From positions 15,996,001-16,060,000 of the forward strand of contig JAMPIQ010000001.1 of NCBI GenBank assembly GCA_024699855.1: a DNA stretch of 64,000 nt. Direction: 5' to 3'. This document shows positions 1 through 12,920 of this stretch, piece after piece. Within the stretch, counting starts at the first letter, position 1. Every line of letters begins with the position of its first letter. Source of the DNA: Aphelenchoides besseyi. Its lineage: Eukaryota; Nematoda; Chromadorea; Rhabditida; Aphelenchoididae. The notes under the pieces are model-generated. The model was given only the letters and a program-made list of their open reading frames with translations, made no database searches and was not told the DNA's origin. The position numbers and the translations under genes were made by a program.

Positions 1-3000
1 AATTTAGAGCCGAAAATGAAGAAGAAGAACGAAGACAGAATCTGCAGCTTTACGTTTTCGTTGCTAAATGTGTTGCCTACCATTTTAACGCAAAACAACC
101 GACCGACATGGCAAAACGACAAATGAAAATAACGAAACAGGAGTTGGCACGAATCAAAGATCGATTTCAAGCCTTCATGAACGGCGAGATCCAAATTGCG
201 GCCGATGACGCATTGAAGAAGGCCATCGAATCGTATTTCGAAGTGTTCCTGAAGTCGGAACGTGTGTCAAAGGTCGTTCAAGCCGGCGGTTTTTCCGGAC
301 ACGATTTTCGCGAAGTTTTTCGTTGCAATGTCGAGAAGCGAATTCGATCGCTGCCTGAGATTGAAGGACTAAGTAAAGAAGTGAGTTACAAGCTTTGATT
401 CTAGTGATCTTTTTTCAGACGGTTCTGACGTCGTGGATGTCGAAATTCGATTCGATAATGAAGGGCGACGAAGATGCCATTCAAAATCGACAGCCAAGGT
501 AAGCAGTTGAAGAATCGGGTTTCGATTGGAAAGTCAAGTGATCATCAGGAATAAGACCACCGAATACGTTTGATTTCAGGAACCGCATGCGTGGTTTGAA
601 TCAACACTCCGACGACACGATCATGAACAAGGAGCAGATCTACGACATCTTCCAACAGATTTTGCACATCAAGAAGTTCGAACATCAAATCATCTTCAAC
701 GCGCTTCAATTGGACAATCCCGACGAACAAGCGGCTGCGATTCGCAGAGAAGTTGCCCTACGAGAAGAAACGTTGCGTGAACTACCGAAACTGCGAAGGA
801 TTATGCCCAAATTCGTGGTCAAAGACATGGAAACGTTGTTCATCGACGAAGTTCGACAGTCAATCAATCAACTGATATCCAATTTGGAATCCGTTCCCGT
901 CACACCGCGTGGTCAGACGTTGAATCGAAAGAAAGAGAACAAAAATCGATCGCGGTAAGTTGAAAAGCTTTTTGGGTTCGAACGTCGCAAGACATTCCAA
1001 CGGAGAGTAATCACTTGGTCGAAGGCTTACCACCGATTTTGAGTTGCAATGAACAGACAAGTGATTACTCGATGAGCTTTGGAGTCTCTTCAACGGTCTC
1101 TTCTTAACCAGTCTGTCCAGTTTGCAATTTTTATTTTGGGCGCAGCGCACTTCTCAAACTAACAGCGTATTGAATGCACAGTTTTTCGGTTTTTTGGTGA
1201 TGGTGATTTTCGACTTTTGGTTAATCACTCAATTTAAAAACGTTTTAGATCGAGAAGCATCGAAGATCTCTCGCTTTTCAACAGGTGAGAAAACTGCTAA
1301 AAAGCTTCATGTGTTGCACCAGGCGCTCTAAAATTCCATTTGCTTCGCTTTTTGTTTTGCGTTCATTAATCGGTTAACTTGGCCAAATTTTTTAGCCTAA
1401 AACGTCGAACCTCTTCGCTTTCGTTGAATAAGGCCGAGAGCGAAGATGCGGATGTGATTTTAACGAAAAACGACGTGGTTCTGAGCTTCAACATGGAGGT
1501 GATGGCTTCGACCACAAACGAATCTGATTTCGAATCTTTAGGTTGTCGTTATGGAAGTTCAGGGACTGAAATCGGTTCAACCAAATCGCATTGTCTATTG
1601 CACGATGGAAGTGGATGGCTGTTCGAAACTGCAAACGGATCACGCAGAAGCATCAAATCCAAGGTAATTTTAGTGTGCAGAAGAAGTCAAGTGGTTTCGA
1701 TCTTATTGGGTCTACGAACTTGTGCATACCACTTTGACTTCTCTTTAAGGATACTATTAAACTAATCGCTTATTTTCAGTTGGGACACTCAAGGCGATTT
1801 CACGACCAAACATCCACTTCCAACAGTCAAAATCAAATTGTACGCTGAAGTCAAGAATTTGGTTTCGTTCGAAGACAAGGAATTAGGAAAAGTTGTGATT
1901 CGACCTACGCCAAACTGTTCGCGTATTCCCGAATGGTATCCAATGACGACTCCTAAAAACTCTCCCGATCAAGGACTCAAAATTCGGATTGCTATTCGAA
2001 TCGAAAAACCGGTGAGCTTGTCAGACAATTTGTTTTTACTTGATCCTTAAGATGACCCTCAAATACTGCGGTTATTGTTACGCCATTGGACGAATTGCGT
2101 GGAAGAAATGGAAACAACGATTTTTTTGTTTGGTCCAAGTAACAAATGTCTTAGCAATCGAGTCTAAGAGATCAATCTTTTAGGTGTCACAATATGCTTT
2201 TGCAATGTGTAGTTATCGAGAGAAGAAGTCTGATCCCACGGAATTCATTCAATTGGACGGATTCACAATCGATTACATGCCCGAGCCAGATAATAACTTG
2301 CAAGGAGGAAAGCACTTCTTCACTGCCATTAAAGAGGGCGATGAACTGAAGTTTGCGACAAATGACGAAAATGAACGACATCTTTGGGTCCAAGCTTTGT
2401 ATCGTGCTACTGGTCAGGCATATAAACCAATTCCGCCCAAACAGTCGACATTAACACAATCCAAAGCTCAGGGTTTCGCTGATAAAGCCTCCAAACATGG
2501 ATTGGATGACTTCATTCAAGCCGATCCGATAATCAACCACGATCATTTGTTCATGCGTTTGCAATCGCTGACTCTCGACTTCCGTTTAATGGAGCCGATC
2601 TGTTCGCTTGGATGGTTTTCTCCGGGTCAAGTTTTTGTTCTCGATGAGTATTGTGCTCGGTATTTGGTTCGTGGTTGTCATCGGCATGTATCGCTACTGA
2701 ATGATCTTCTCAACAAAGCCGATCAGGGTCATTTGATTGATCCAACCTTGATTCATTATTCGTTTGCGTTCTGTGCTTCTCACGTACATGGAAATCGAAT
2801 TTACACGTGGGTTGATACCGGAAAATGGTCACCCATTTGTTTTCAGTGACCAATCAGCTACTTCGACTCATCCAGCTGGTGTTGGAACTGTGACATTGGA
2901 AGAGAAGGAAAAGTTTCAAGACGTGAAAGAAAGACTGCGAATTTTACTTGAAAAACAAATCACCAACTTTCGTTATTGTTTCCCTTTTGGACGTCCGGAA

Positions 3001-5174
3001 GGCGCGTTGAAAGGAACGTTGTCACTACTTGAACGTGTAAGTTTTCTTTGAAAATTCAGATTCCATCTACTTCTATTCAGTGTTTGATGAAGGACATAAA
3101 CTCACCGGTTAGCTAGTTCGTTTATTTCAATTCCAATCCAAACACTTTTAGGTTCCACCAGAAGAAGTTCGTGCTGTGATCCGCAAATGTCTGGAAGACG
3201 CTGCTTTGGTCAATTACACTCGAATTTGCAATGACGCAAAAATTGAACGTCAGTTTGTTGTTTATGAAATCTTGACAACTCAACTTTCAGAACGAATGGG
3301 TCAAGATGTAAGTCCGCAGCAACGAATCGAAGACATGATACGTGTAACGGAGTTGTGTATTGACTTGTTGAAAGAAAACGAAGAACATCATGGAGAGGTG
3401 AGTCTTTTGTCGCTTTTTTGTCGATCTATCTTTCTCTATTTCCTCTATCAAACTGTTTTAGCAGCTGCGAGGGGTGAGTATTCACGTTGTTTTGTTTGAT
3501 TCACTTGTTTCTTTCTTACTCACTTTCTTTTGTAACTACTCACTCTTTACACTCACAATCACTTTCGTTGATGTCGATTTGATCTCATGTGTTTATTTTT
3601 AGGCATTCGCATGGTTTAACGACTTGTTGGCTGATCATTCGGAAATCTTTTGGTCACTTTACTCTGTCGATTTGGATGCCGCGTTGGATGTTCAGCCAAA
3701 TGATTCGTGGGACTCGTTTCCACTTTTCCAGTTGCTCAATGACTTTCTATCTAGCGAACGTAAGTCTTCTATTCATTTATTTCTGATCTCTTTGTTCTAG
3801 CAACACTCAAAAACGGGGTCTTCCATTCCAAGTTAGTGCAAAAATTCTCGCCTTTGGTTGTTCGTTATGTTGATCTAATGGAACACTCGATTGCACAATC
3901 TATTGACAAGGGATTCTCGAAAGAAAAATGGGAACAACGAAAAGATGGTTGTGCGACATCGGAAGACATTTACTGGAAACTGGACGCTCTTCAAGGTTTT
4001 ATCCAGGATCTAAATTGGCCGGAAGAAGAGTTCGGTAAATACTTGAATGTTCGAATGAAAACATTGGCAAGTGAAATGATTTCGAAGTGTGCGAATTGGT
4101 GAGTTTACTTTCTATTGACAACGACTTCTCGTTTTCAGTACCTATCAATCTTTCGACCAATGTATGCAACGAGCACGTAAATCAACGGACTACGTTCTTC
4201 CGACCGAAGTTTGCGTGATGATCAATGTGATATTCTCGTCGAAGACTCGAGCGACGAAATTGACCCACGATTCTGGAGAGGTAAGTTATTACGACGTGAG
4301 ATTTTAAGTGTTTGTTTTAGTACAAATATCAATCAAAATTGGATGAAACGTTGGAAACAATGTTGACGGACATGGAAACCTGTTTGCATGAGAAGTTGTT
4401 GTCGATACTGGAGTATACGTTATCTCGTTTGGCTCGCTACGATGAGGGCAATCCGATTGGGGCTCTTTTGTCAATGGCACCGAAAACAAATTCGATTTTC
4501 AATAAAATGAAAAACTTGGTCGGCGAACAGCCAGTGGCTCAACAGAATGGTCAAGTAAGTGTGGACATGACCACAGAACACTCAGATGGTTTCAGAAAGC
4601 TGGTGCTGCTAATCAACAGCAACAAAAGGAAGCTCATTTGGGACATCAGTACGTAACATTTATGCGTGGATCATCAGAACAAATGCGACAGGTGGTGACT
4701 GACGAAGTCTGGGTCAACGATCTGTTTGAGGTTCATATTCATTTGAGAAGATTAAGAACGTTTTTTTGATTATAGCGATGGTATGAAGGACAAATGAAGA
4801 TGATAAACGAGTGGTTGACAGAACGATTGCAACAATCACTTTCCAACTATCAACTTACTTGTTTGTCGTTTATTGTTAAGGTAATTGGAACGAACGTTTT
4901 GTTGTTTCATGTTCGATAACTTCAGAAAGTTTATTCCGATTTCGAACTTCACGGAATTGAAGAAGAGCGTTTGGACTCTAAGGTCTACCAATCAATCTTA
5001 CGACGTTTGCAGTTGGAAGAAACGAACTGCGCGTTGAATGATACGACCACCAGTGGATTGAGTCACGGAGTCAGCAGTCACGGACAGTTCATGGGCAACG
5101 CTACGAATGCCGTTTCCAACGTCACGAATATTGTCGAGGGATCCGCAGCAAAAGTTTTTTCGCTTTTTAAATGA
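1..5174 (+). CDS. unc-31: CAPS / UNC-31, calcium-dependent activator protein for secretion (5' end outside window)
   Basis: The CAPS family primes dense-core vesicles for calcium-triggered release at the plasma membrane. The window begins inside the gene. About 19 exons join in frame: 1-380, 419-498, 580-954, 1396-1498, 1542-1663, 1780-2011, 2052-2138, 2184-2806, 2847-3036, 3081-3107, 3152-3248, 3291-3397, 3603-3759, 3801-4098, 4139-4280, 4321-4554, 4596-4730, 4776-4880 and 4926-5174. In order they encode the conserved N-terminal helical region ([11 protein letters not shown]), the C2 region ([11 protein letters not shown]), the PH domain split at 2138/2184 (KKWKQRFF, then SYREKKSDP), and the MUN/MHD region ([40 protein letters not shown]). 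The stop is TGA at 5172 and AATAAA lies at 5259. The N-terminus is missing only because the window starts here. Identity is very secure; a few exon edges are by eye. Confidence 0.97.
3462..3473 (+). other. unc-31: Candidate 12-nt micro-exon of unc-31
   Basis: Inside the interval 3398-3602 a 12-base block is flanked by a good acceptor (TTTTAG) and donor (GTGAGT). It is in frame and would add four residues (QLRG) between the conserved stretches EEHHGE and AFAWF. Homologues known to me differ by a few residues exactly here, so regulated inclusion is plausible. It could equally be chance. Confidence 0.4.
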
Positions 5175-7893
5175 TTTGCTCACTCAGGAATCACTTATGC
5201 CTTTTAACTGCTTCTTAGTTTTTTGTGCCACTCTATGGGTAAAAACTTTTTTCGGATGAATAAATTAGTTACGTTGAGTCTTGAGCTGATCAGACAAAGA
5301 ACTCGAAACCACTTGTGTGTGATTCGACAACAATCCCCTACCGTAAAGTGGAGGAGAATTCAACGGTCGAAATTGAATTTGAATCGACGGCCGGCACATC
5401 ATCGAGATTCGATTTTCGGCCTCCGCCTCGAACGTTGCGCTCTCTTAGATTCAATTTCCGAACGTTTCTTTGTCCACGAACGTTTATCTTTTGATTGATA
5501 GTAATTTTGGGACCCGTGAACACAACTCTTCAATTCTTTTTTTGGCTACGTCCCATTGACCAAAAAACCGACAGACGGACGTGTGTAACTCGACACCTAA
5601 CGGTCGGATTGCCGAGTTAATAATCCGCGTCGGCCAATGGTTTTCATTGACGTGATTCGCTTGCAGTCGTAACAAGGCGGAAGAACGAAACGCAGAACCT
5701 TCTTTTTCTTTCAATTTGCGCGTAGCGGAAATCGTTTTTGAGAACAAAGTTGTTTGTCCATTTCCGAAGTCCATTTGCTTCAATTTCGGTGGAAAGCGGC
5801 GACTGGTGAGAAAAAGAACGTCCGAGTTTCTCTGCGTGTTCAAGAGGTTTAATGCAAAGGGAATTGACTTCTGTTCGCGAGCCTCGACTTCCCATTTCTT
5901 TCTCATTACGAGCCGGTAGACATTCCCCATGGCAATGCCAGCGTATTTCCGGCTTAATTCGACTGTTCGTTGTGATCATCTAGAATTTTTGCTCAACAAG
6001 TTCTTTTTGTTGAAACATAACTCGCGTCCAACTCGTCAAGTTCATTTCTCTTTGTTCGATGATTCATTTTACTGATTACTCGTTTTCATTTCCTACGATC
6101 TCAGATACCTCGAGAGCTAAGCAAACAGCCAACGAATGAAATGTCGAGTGGATTAAGAGATCGGCGTATCAAAATCCTTTGATTCGAATAACAAGAAGTC
6201 GATAGTACAGCTTTTGCAGGTTGGTTGGCTCGGTTTCTACAAAAAATAATCCGATGGTTTTTCTCGAGTGTTTAGCAGAAAACAAACTTTACAACAGTCT
6301 TTGAACTTTGAGAACTTGGCCAAACAAATTGATCTCTCATGGTAGTCAACGAGCGGGCGAAGTCTTTCCAAGTAGACGAACATTCCATTCGTTTTCATAA
6401 CTTGTTGTTGATCACTTTTTATCTACTTATTTCGAGTCGTGGTTTGCCATTAACGTCATTTGCAACTCAGAAGTTGGTGCACAGAATCCGAAGCTGCTTA
6501 TTCCTGGGATTAACATCGTTTTTGTTATTTACGTCGAATCTGCCAAGATAATAGTTTGTCTCAAAGGTCTTAAACTCAAAAGCTATTCTTTAAGTTGTCT
6601 TCATTACGAACGCACACGTGTTTCTTCTTCACTTGTTTACATCGCACATTCTCAACTTTACAGTTTTGCAACGTTTTCAAGAGGAAGTGAAAACATTTCT
6701 TTAAAGGCTTCTCTTTCATCGGGAAGTCTGTTGTAGTGTCAGATTTAAGTGCAATTGAAGTTTTTAATCAATAGCGAGGTCAACCATATGGGCAAAAAAA
6801 TAGCTTTACGAACGCACGGCCGGGTTTAGTAAATCCAGGAGTCTCGTACCAATCCGATCAACGGCCGTTTAGCAGCTGAGAGAGAGATCTCTTGTCAATC
6901 ATTTGTTGAGGGTGGAGATGACGTTGTTTTCTAGTGTCCACTGAACTAATATCGAAAGACGTGAGTGTGAATTCCAAAACAATTTCATGTGACACCTTCC
7001 ACTTGTCATCTTTATTTTTGACAATCGTACTTTCGTTCCGAAGACTGTTGTTATCGTAATTGCTTTGTTTCGTAAACATTTCCAACCACAAAACTAATTC
7101 TTCCCGCTCGTTAATGGCCGAATTCTCTTCGTTCATTGATTCGGCTATTAAGTCAAAGATGAACAAAAGAAGATTAGGGAGTCCGTTCGACATTTACTGT
7201 CCCAAGATTGGTAGCCCAAAGGTCGTCTTCACAATACGAGTTTTCACAAATTACTCGTCGAATTGGTTTCTAATCCCTCAATCTAAAGGCAATCTCTTAA
7301 ACTCATTTTTGATCATTCAGTTGATTCTTAAGCAGGTCTATTAATCTTACAAATAAGCTTTTATGCTTGTTGTCTGTTGAACTGATTTTGCTCATTCGAT
7401 TTGCTCGTAAATTCCGACCAATTAATCTCCTCCAGAGGCCTTTTGCAAATTTTTTGACGTGACTGATTCGTTTGCATGCAATAAGCAAGTGTCTGATCAA
7501 ATGGAATGCGGAAAGCCGAACGAGACCCACCCTCACATTTTCCGGCCAAACATTTGGAGCCCATTGAGTCAAAGAGCAGTTTGATCTCAACATGTGGGAT
7601 GGCACTGAATTTTACGAGCTGCAATCTTTCTTCTCATGCACATCTTAACCTTCGAGTTATAATCCAAAACTTTCCGACTTGTATTTCAATCTTCGAATTC
7701 ACAAGAACTCGGACCTCTTCCATATCCTTGATCTTTGCCCCGACTTTCAAATTGCAAATTCTTTTGTGCCGAAAAAGTCGAGATGGTGAATCACCATACC
7801 GTTTTTCTTTTGTTACGTTCGTTGTTACGCAAAAACGTTTTTGCTTTTTCTTCGTACTCCTACGCACGTTTTAACACGCTGTTTCTTCAGAAT
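5175..7893. other. Intergenic region, no supported gene
   Basis: This 2.7 kb stretch lies between the unc-31 stop and the next plus-strand gene. AATAAA at 5259 fits the unc-31 poly(A) signal. Open frames exist on both strands, the longest on the minus strand at 5484-5930 (148 codons), but none shows a recognisable domain, consistent splice structure or residue pattern. Its end probably holds the promoter and leader of the following gene, because a TTCTTCAG acceptor sits at 7890 just before an ATG. Confidence 0.6.
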
Positions 7894-10135
7894 ATGAAAT
7901 CGCGAAGTTCCGCTCCATTAGAACGAGATTCGTCCATCGACTCGACGACGAACAGCAACGAAACGGCGGCCACCGGACGTCGAAAATGGACGTCGGCGCT
8001 GAAAGTTGTTCATGCGGTCACTCGACTGAAAAATTTGCCCATAGCATCGGCCAAAAATGTACGTTTACCAAAAATAGCAACAGAAATCAAAAGAGCTGGA
8101 ATGTGTAAATAAGCTCAATTTACCGGAGCCACGCGAACCCACTGGGGGATTTCAATTAGCCAAAACCGAACACCTCGGACGATCAGAGGTCTTAATTTAT
8201 GCGGTAATTAGAGAAGGATTGATTACAATTCTAATTTGACACTTGATGTTCATTCGCGCATCCACCAAAGCGAACGAAGTTCCCACGTTCGACGCGTTTT
8301 TTTAATTAACGCGCAAACGAAGAAGAGGCGGAGACTCATTGTCAACGGTTTTTGTCCTCAAGGGAAGGACGAAAAGAGCGACAGTTTTCTTTTGCTTCGG
8401 TAAACGCGCCCGTTGGATTTCCAAACCTTAACTTTTTAATCCAAAAATGAGTCGACGGTCGTCTCTTCAACCTCCACAACATTTCCAAACACCGCGAATG
8501 GGTTCGCAAAGTCTTTTGGGTTCTCAGCCAAACACTCCACCTGGTCCGAAACTGGAGAACGAACGTAGAAGTTCGTTAAATCCCCGACGTTCACAGCCGC
8601 ATATTCTGCAGCACATTATGCGAGCCGGCGCTTTCCATCATTCCCAACCACAACTTTACCTGCCGCGTATAACTCCAACACAATCACCGAACTCGGTGCG
8701 TCGGAATCTGCCACGCATCCCACCCCAAACTCGTCCAATTCTTCGACGATCACCCCAATCTGATCTTGCTGTTCGTTTTCAGCATCGACCATACGAATCA
8801 ACGAACTCCGACTCCTCCAATGGACCCCCGTTCTCCAACGAATCAACACCGTCGCGCAGTGAAGGTCGGTTTGTTTTCGCATTCGTGGAGACTTTCCCTG
8901 TCAACTTTCTTATGCAAAATTGTGTCCCTCACTCGTTCCAGCTATTTTCGCTTCCACTCGTATTTCCGAGTTCCAGGGATTGACATGTGATCCTTGAAGA
9001 GTGACGAATATGCTTTCCACTCAGTGAACATAAAGAAAATTAACCTTATAATCCAAAAAATGCTTTCACACGTCAACCTCTTTAATTATCACCCTATACA
9101 AAGACGTCAACTGCGGTAAACAAGCAGTTTGTAGTGACGACAAGCAGACTGTACTAATCGTTATCATGCTCATGGACGGGCACCAAACTCTTAGTTTTAT
9201 GGTTTCCCATTCTCGAGGCCACTTCCCAAATTAAATTCGACCCTCTTGTTTGGCACATCAAAAGGAAACTAAATTTGGAACTCATGTTTATTTTTAGCGC
9301 CCGAAGTTGTCGACCCGGTTTATTTGGCTTTGAAACAGGCCACCGGTAAATACGGTGGTCAACGACGAGGCTCATCGAACCAATTCGATTCGTCGACTCC
9401 AAGTCCACGAAACTTGAGTCAAATCTCTTTGCAAGACAGTGGATATGCGGAGAATGTTGGCGGAAGTCGTGGACAACTTTTGGGTTCAACTCCACAATTG
9501 GCTCCAGGTAATCGAATCTACCGAGGATTCTAATAAATGACTTCAGGTCCAACACAACGACCACGAGCACCAAAGTTGAATAAACAAATGAAATCGCTGT
9601 CGTTAGATTGTGCCGATGCTCCCCCGCCCGTAAATACGACCATGCGATCGCAATTTCGCAACAAAGCTCATTTGTCCAACGAATGGGAACAAACTTCTTC
9701 GGCACAACAGTCACCACGTAATTCCGATAAACAAGGTAATCAATTCGAGTCGCAATCATCTTCAACCGCCCAACTTCAGCATCTCATATCGTAACACATG
9801 ACTATTCAATGCCCGATGGCTGTCTTTTGTTCATCGGTGATCGAATGCTAATTGTCGATAACGGTGATCCCGATTGGCTTCACGGCTTTCGCATCAACGA
9901 TCGTCACCAACAGCTCTTGACTTTCCCATCGACCTGTGTTGCCGCTTTTCAGCCCGACGAGTGTCCGATGAAATTGATTCAAAATGTGCATATACCCGAA
10001 GCAAAACTACGTTTCTATCGCGATCAAGTGGTCTTCGGTGTTCCCGATCCACACAACGATTTGACTCGAATTTGTGTGCGCAATGTTCGCGGCGCAAAAG
10101 CTTTCTGTTCAATCAAATATCTCCGACCATTGTAA
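7894..10135 (+). CDS. Low-complexity protein with C-terminal SH3-like domain, unnamed
   Basis: Two possible 5' ends are seen. An ATG at 7894 follows a TTCTTCAG acceptor and opens a 55-codon exon ending at a GTACGT donor (8058). A second ATG at 8447 opens a Ser/Pro/Arg-rich exon to 8864. The 8447 exon has no acceptor that joins it in frame to 8058, so these may be alternative starts. Exons 8447-8864, 9298-9507, 9547-9735 and 9780-10135 do join in frame. The middle is rich in Ser, Pro, Asn and Gln. The last exon reads like an SH3 domain, with HDYSMPDGCLLF for the first strands, DPDWLHG for the n-Src/Trp region and TFPSTCVAAF for the last strand, followed by about 55 more residues. I do not recognise the orthologue. 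The SH3 call is moderate; the 5' structure is uncertain. Confidence 0.55.
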
Positions 10136-10399
10136 AATTTCATTTAGTCATCTGCAATAAACGGTTTCCAATTGAAAGTTTGAGTAACAATGTCGAAAAA
10201 ACCCGAATAGAAACCCTGGGCTCATCCACTTGTTGTCTTTCGAGAGTTCTGCAAAGAAGTTCGGTCGGGCCGTTGAATGGCTATTAGCTCAAAGCCAGAA
10301 GCCTCCGAAAGTGCAGTTCGCAAGCTCCTGGTCTCCGTGAAGAGCCTCAAAAAAGAATGTCAGACGTTTTTCTGTTTTCATTTTTTATTTCGATCAGAA

Positions 10400-12210
10400 A
10401 TGGGCTCCACAGAATCCACTCCCGGTAATGCATCTCTTCTTCCACTTCGAAACGCTCAATCAGACGAAAAAAACGATTGTGCAACTTCGGATCCGAGTGT
10501 TTCGGAACAAGTGAGTTTGCTTGATGGCTCGAAATTGTTTAAAGTATTCAAGCCAAAACAGTTCGATTAACAGGAAGATATAGCGGAGAGATTAAACGAA
10601 AACATTTCAGGACGCTTCTCCACTGATTGTTCCAACCAATTGCGCCATAAGAATCTTCTCGTATCTGCGTCCCGATGATCTCCATAATGCGCGCTTGGTT
10701 TGTCGTTGTTGGAACTATGTCATCAATGAAATCGGTCGAAACGAAATGCAACGTCGACACTTGGATGCAGTTGAGGTTTCTTCCGATTGTGAGTTCCGAA
10801 TCAAATGCGATATGGGCGTACGCGTTCAATCGGTCTCGTTCAAGAAGTATTTCTGTGATCTGTAGGTCTATTGCCTTTTCTTTCTATCTATTTTAGTTTT
10901 CAGAGACATTAACAGCGCCCAAAGACGCATGTTCTTTGTCAAAACTCCTCTATTGAACCTGCAATACAGTGAGTTAAAACTAAAAGTAGTCATGTTTGTG
11001 GGCAATAAGAATTCGATTTGCTATTACAATCTTAATAGCAATAATTAACACTTTTATTCCTATACTTAATTGTATTTCAGGTAGTGATAGCTGGCGTCGA
11101 CCATTCAGTAGAAACCTACCACGACGTAGAGGTGTGAGAAGTCAACGAGAAGTTCGAGAAGAAGAAGCGCCCGCACGTCGCGATGTGATCAATGAAGCTC
11201 GAGCGTTGGGAATCGAACTTCCACCTGTGAGCGATAACAACAGGGAAGTTCCTAATGTGCACATTCCACCGTATACCTATGCGTGCGGTCACACATTCTA
11301 CGGCAACATTGAACGTATTCCAAGAAATTTCTGCTTTCAACTGGATCGTCATCATCAACTGTACGGACGAATCTGTGGACGTCGAAACTACGATATTTAC
11401 AAGTTTGTTGATTTCAATAGACAGCTAACTGACTTTTAGTCGGAATGTTCGTTACACTTCCAAGTTGTTCACTCCTCCGTACGACTTCTACGTCAGATTG
11501 GAATTGTTGCTACGCCATGCGGAAGTCAGACAATTGGTGTTCATTAATTTCACGTTCACGAATCTATTTGGTGAGTTCATTTCTCTACGAATGAATTCAC
11601 TTGGATTTGTTTTAGTTGAGAAGATGGAAGAGTTTTTTGGTACAAATCTTCCGGTGGAGAAACTTTTCATTCACAACTGTTCATTCAAATACATCAATTG
11701 CGCCAACTTTCATCGTCTTGCTGGCCACATTCTCACTCCTGAATGTGTGTACATTGAACGACCGCGCAACGTACTTCCCGACCATTTCAACTACCAACTC
11801 TTACAAACTCCCGCGTTTTTAAGGTACATTCTAAACTTTTCTGATACAATTCGATCATTTGTTTAGGGCCACCACGATTTACATCGATTGTCCAATGGGC
11901 CGTCGTGTCGGTGATTTTGGAGATCCGGTTCATTGCAACATAACGAGAGTCCAATTCATGAATTGGTTGGATATGCGAACACAAGCTGCACAACACTTTG
12001 CAACTCCAATCAATGCGGTCTTTTTGGGCATCTCACACGTGACCTTTAACGAAGATGAAGTTATTCGTGATTATGCTACGGTGAGCTAATGAACTTACTT
12101 GACAATTGGCTGATGAGTTTCAGGAATACAAGCAATTGCCGTCTCGAACTCATTTGTTTCGTCACGTCGTTCTTTCGAGACGCAATTTCTTCGACCCCTC
12201 TCGATATTGA
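10400..12210 (+). CDS. F-box protein
   Basis: The ATG at 10400 comes two bases after a TTTCGATCAG acceptor. The second exon (from 10611) carries a clear F-box, starting NCAIRIFSYLRPDDLHNARL and continuing with VCRCWNYV. F-box proteins are the substrate-binding subunits of SCF ubiquitin ligases and bind SKP1 through this motif. The rest, assembled over short introns near 10865, 10970, 11402, 11570, 11825 and 12080, is an Arg-rich linker and a C-terminal region of about 250 residues with no LRR, WD or FTH signature that I recognise, so the substrate is unknown. The stop is TGA at 12208. Nematodes have large, rapidly changing F-box families and this is probably one of them. The F-box is confident, the exact exon set less so. 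Confidence 0.8.
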
Positions 12211-12920
12211 TGCTACAATGGAATAGTGAGTTCTCGGGTTACTCAACGGTCATAGTCTACGATTCTCGATTAAGCTAAAACAAACTCCATATTTTTATGT
12301 GCATACATCATCTCTTTTTGTATTTCGAGAAATTTGTGATTGCAGACTATAAACTATCTCATGCTAAACAGCTTGTAACAAGCAAGTCAAAACATTGAAA
12401 GATAGACATTGATTCGAAAGTAGAATAGAGATCGATTTGCGAGTTCATACAAATTGTCAATTAGGTGTTGAACATTCTAGAACATTGAATGCAGCCTCAA
12501 GTGTTAATACAAGCTCGTCAAGTCAATCTTTACGTTGGTTGAGTGATTCATATAACGAGATTGCAACTGCAAAGGAAGACAACTCTCAAGAAGCTTACAA
12601 GTTGCAAAAAAGTGAACGTCGAAAAGAAATTCACACAACTGTTGTCCACTGCTTCTCAATTGCCAGACAGCTAGCGCAAATATGCCACTTGTAAATACAC
12701 TGGGAAGACAACTTCTAATAATTGATCAACAGTTTCAATAACACTAACCGACTCATTCGGATTACAACAACCTCACCAAAGTCTTTAAATGAACAAAGTC
12801 ACTCTACGCAATTCTGCCTATAACTTCTTGTCCTACTGAACAAACTGATTGTCAAACAATCAATGAACTAAAGGCCGATTGCTTATTGTTAACATCGATA
12901 ACACAAAGAAGACTCCACAT
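12211..12920. other. Intergenic region between convergent genes
   Basis: About 0.7 kb separates the F-box gene (+) from the membrane protein gene (-). One plus-strand open frame at 12437-12694 (85 codons) has no recognisable motif and no splice context. I see no RNA gene or repeat here. Confidence 0.6.

Noticed and set aside
5660..5690. GTCGTAACAAGG, as at the 3' end of small-subunit rRNA
   Set aside because: Only 12 bases match and the flanks do not resemble rRNA; chance.
5484..5979. Overlapping minus-strand open frames of 148 and 111 codons after unc-31
   Set aside because: No domain, no splice context and no biased residue pattern; frames of this size occur by chance in this GC-balanced, stop-poor sequence, as many shadows of real genes show.
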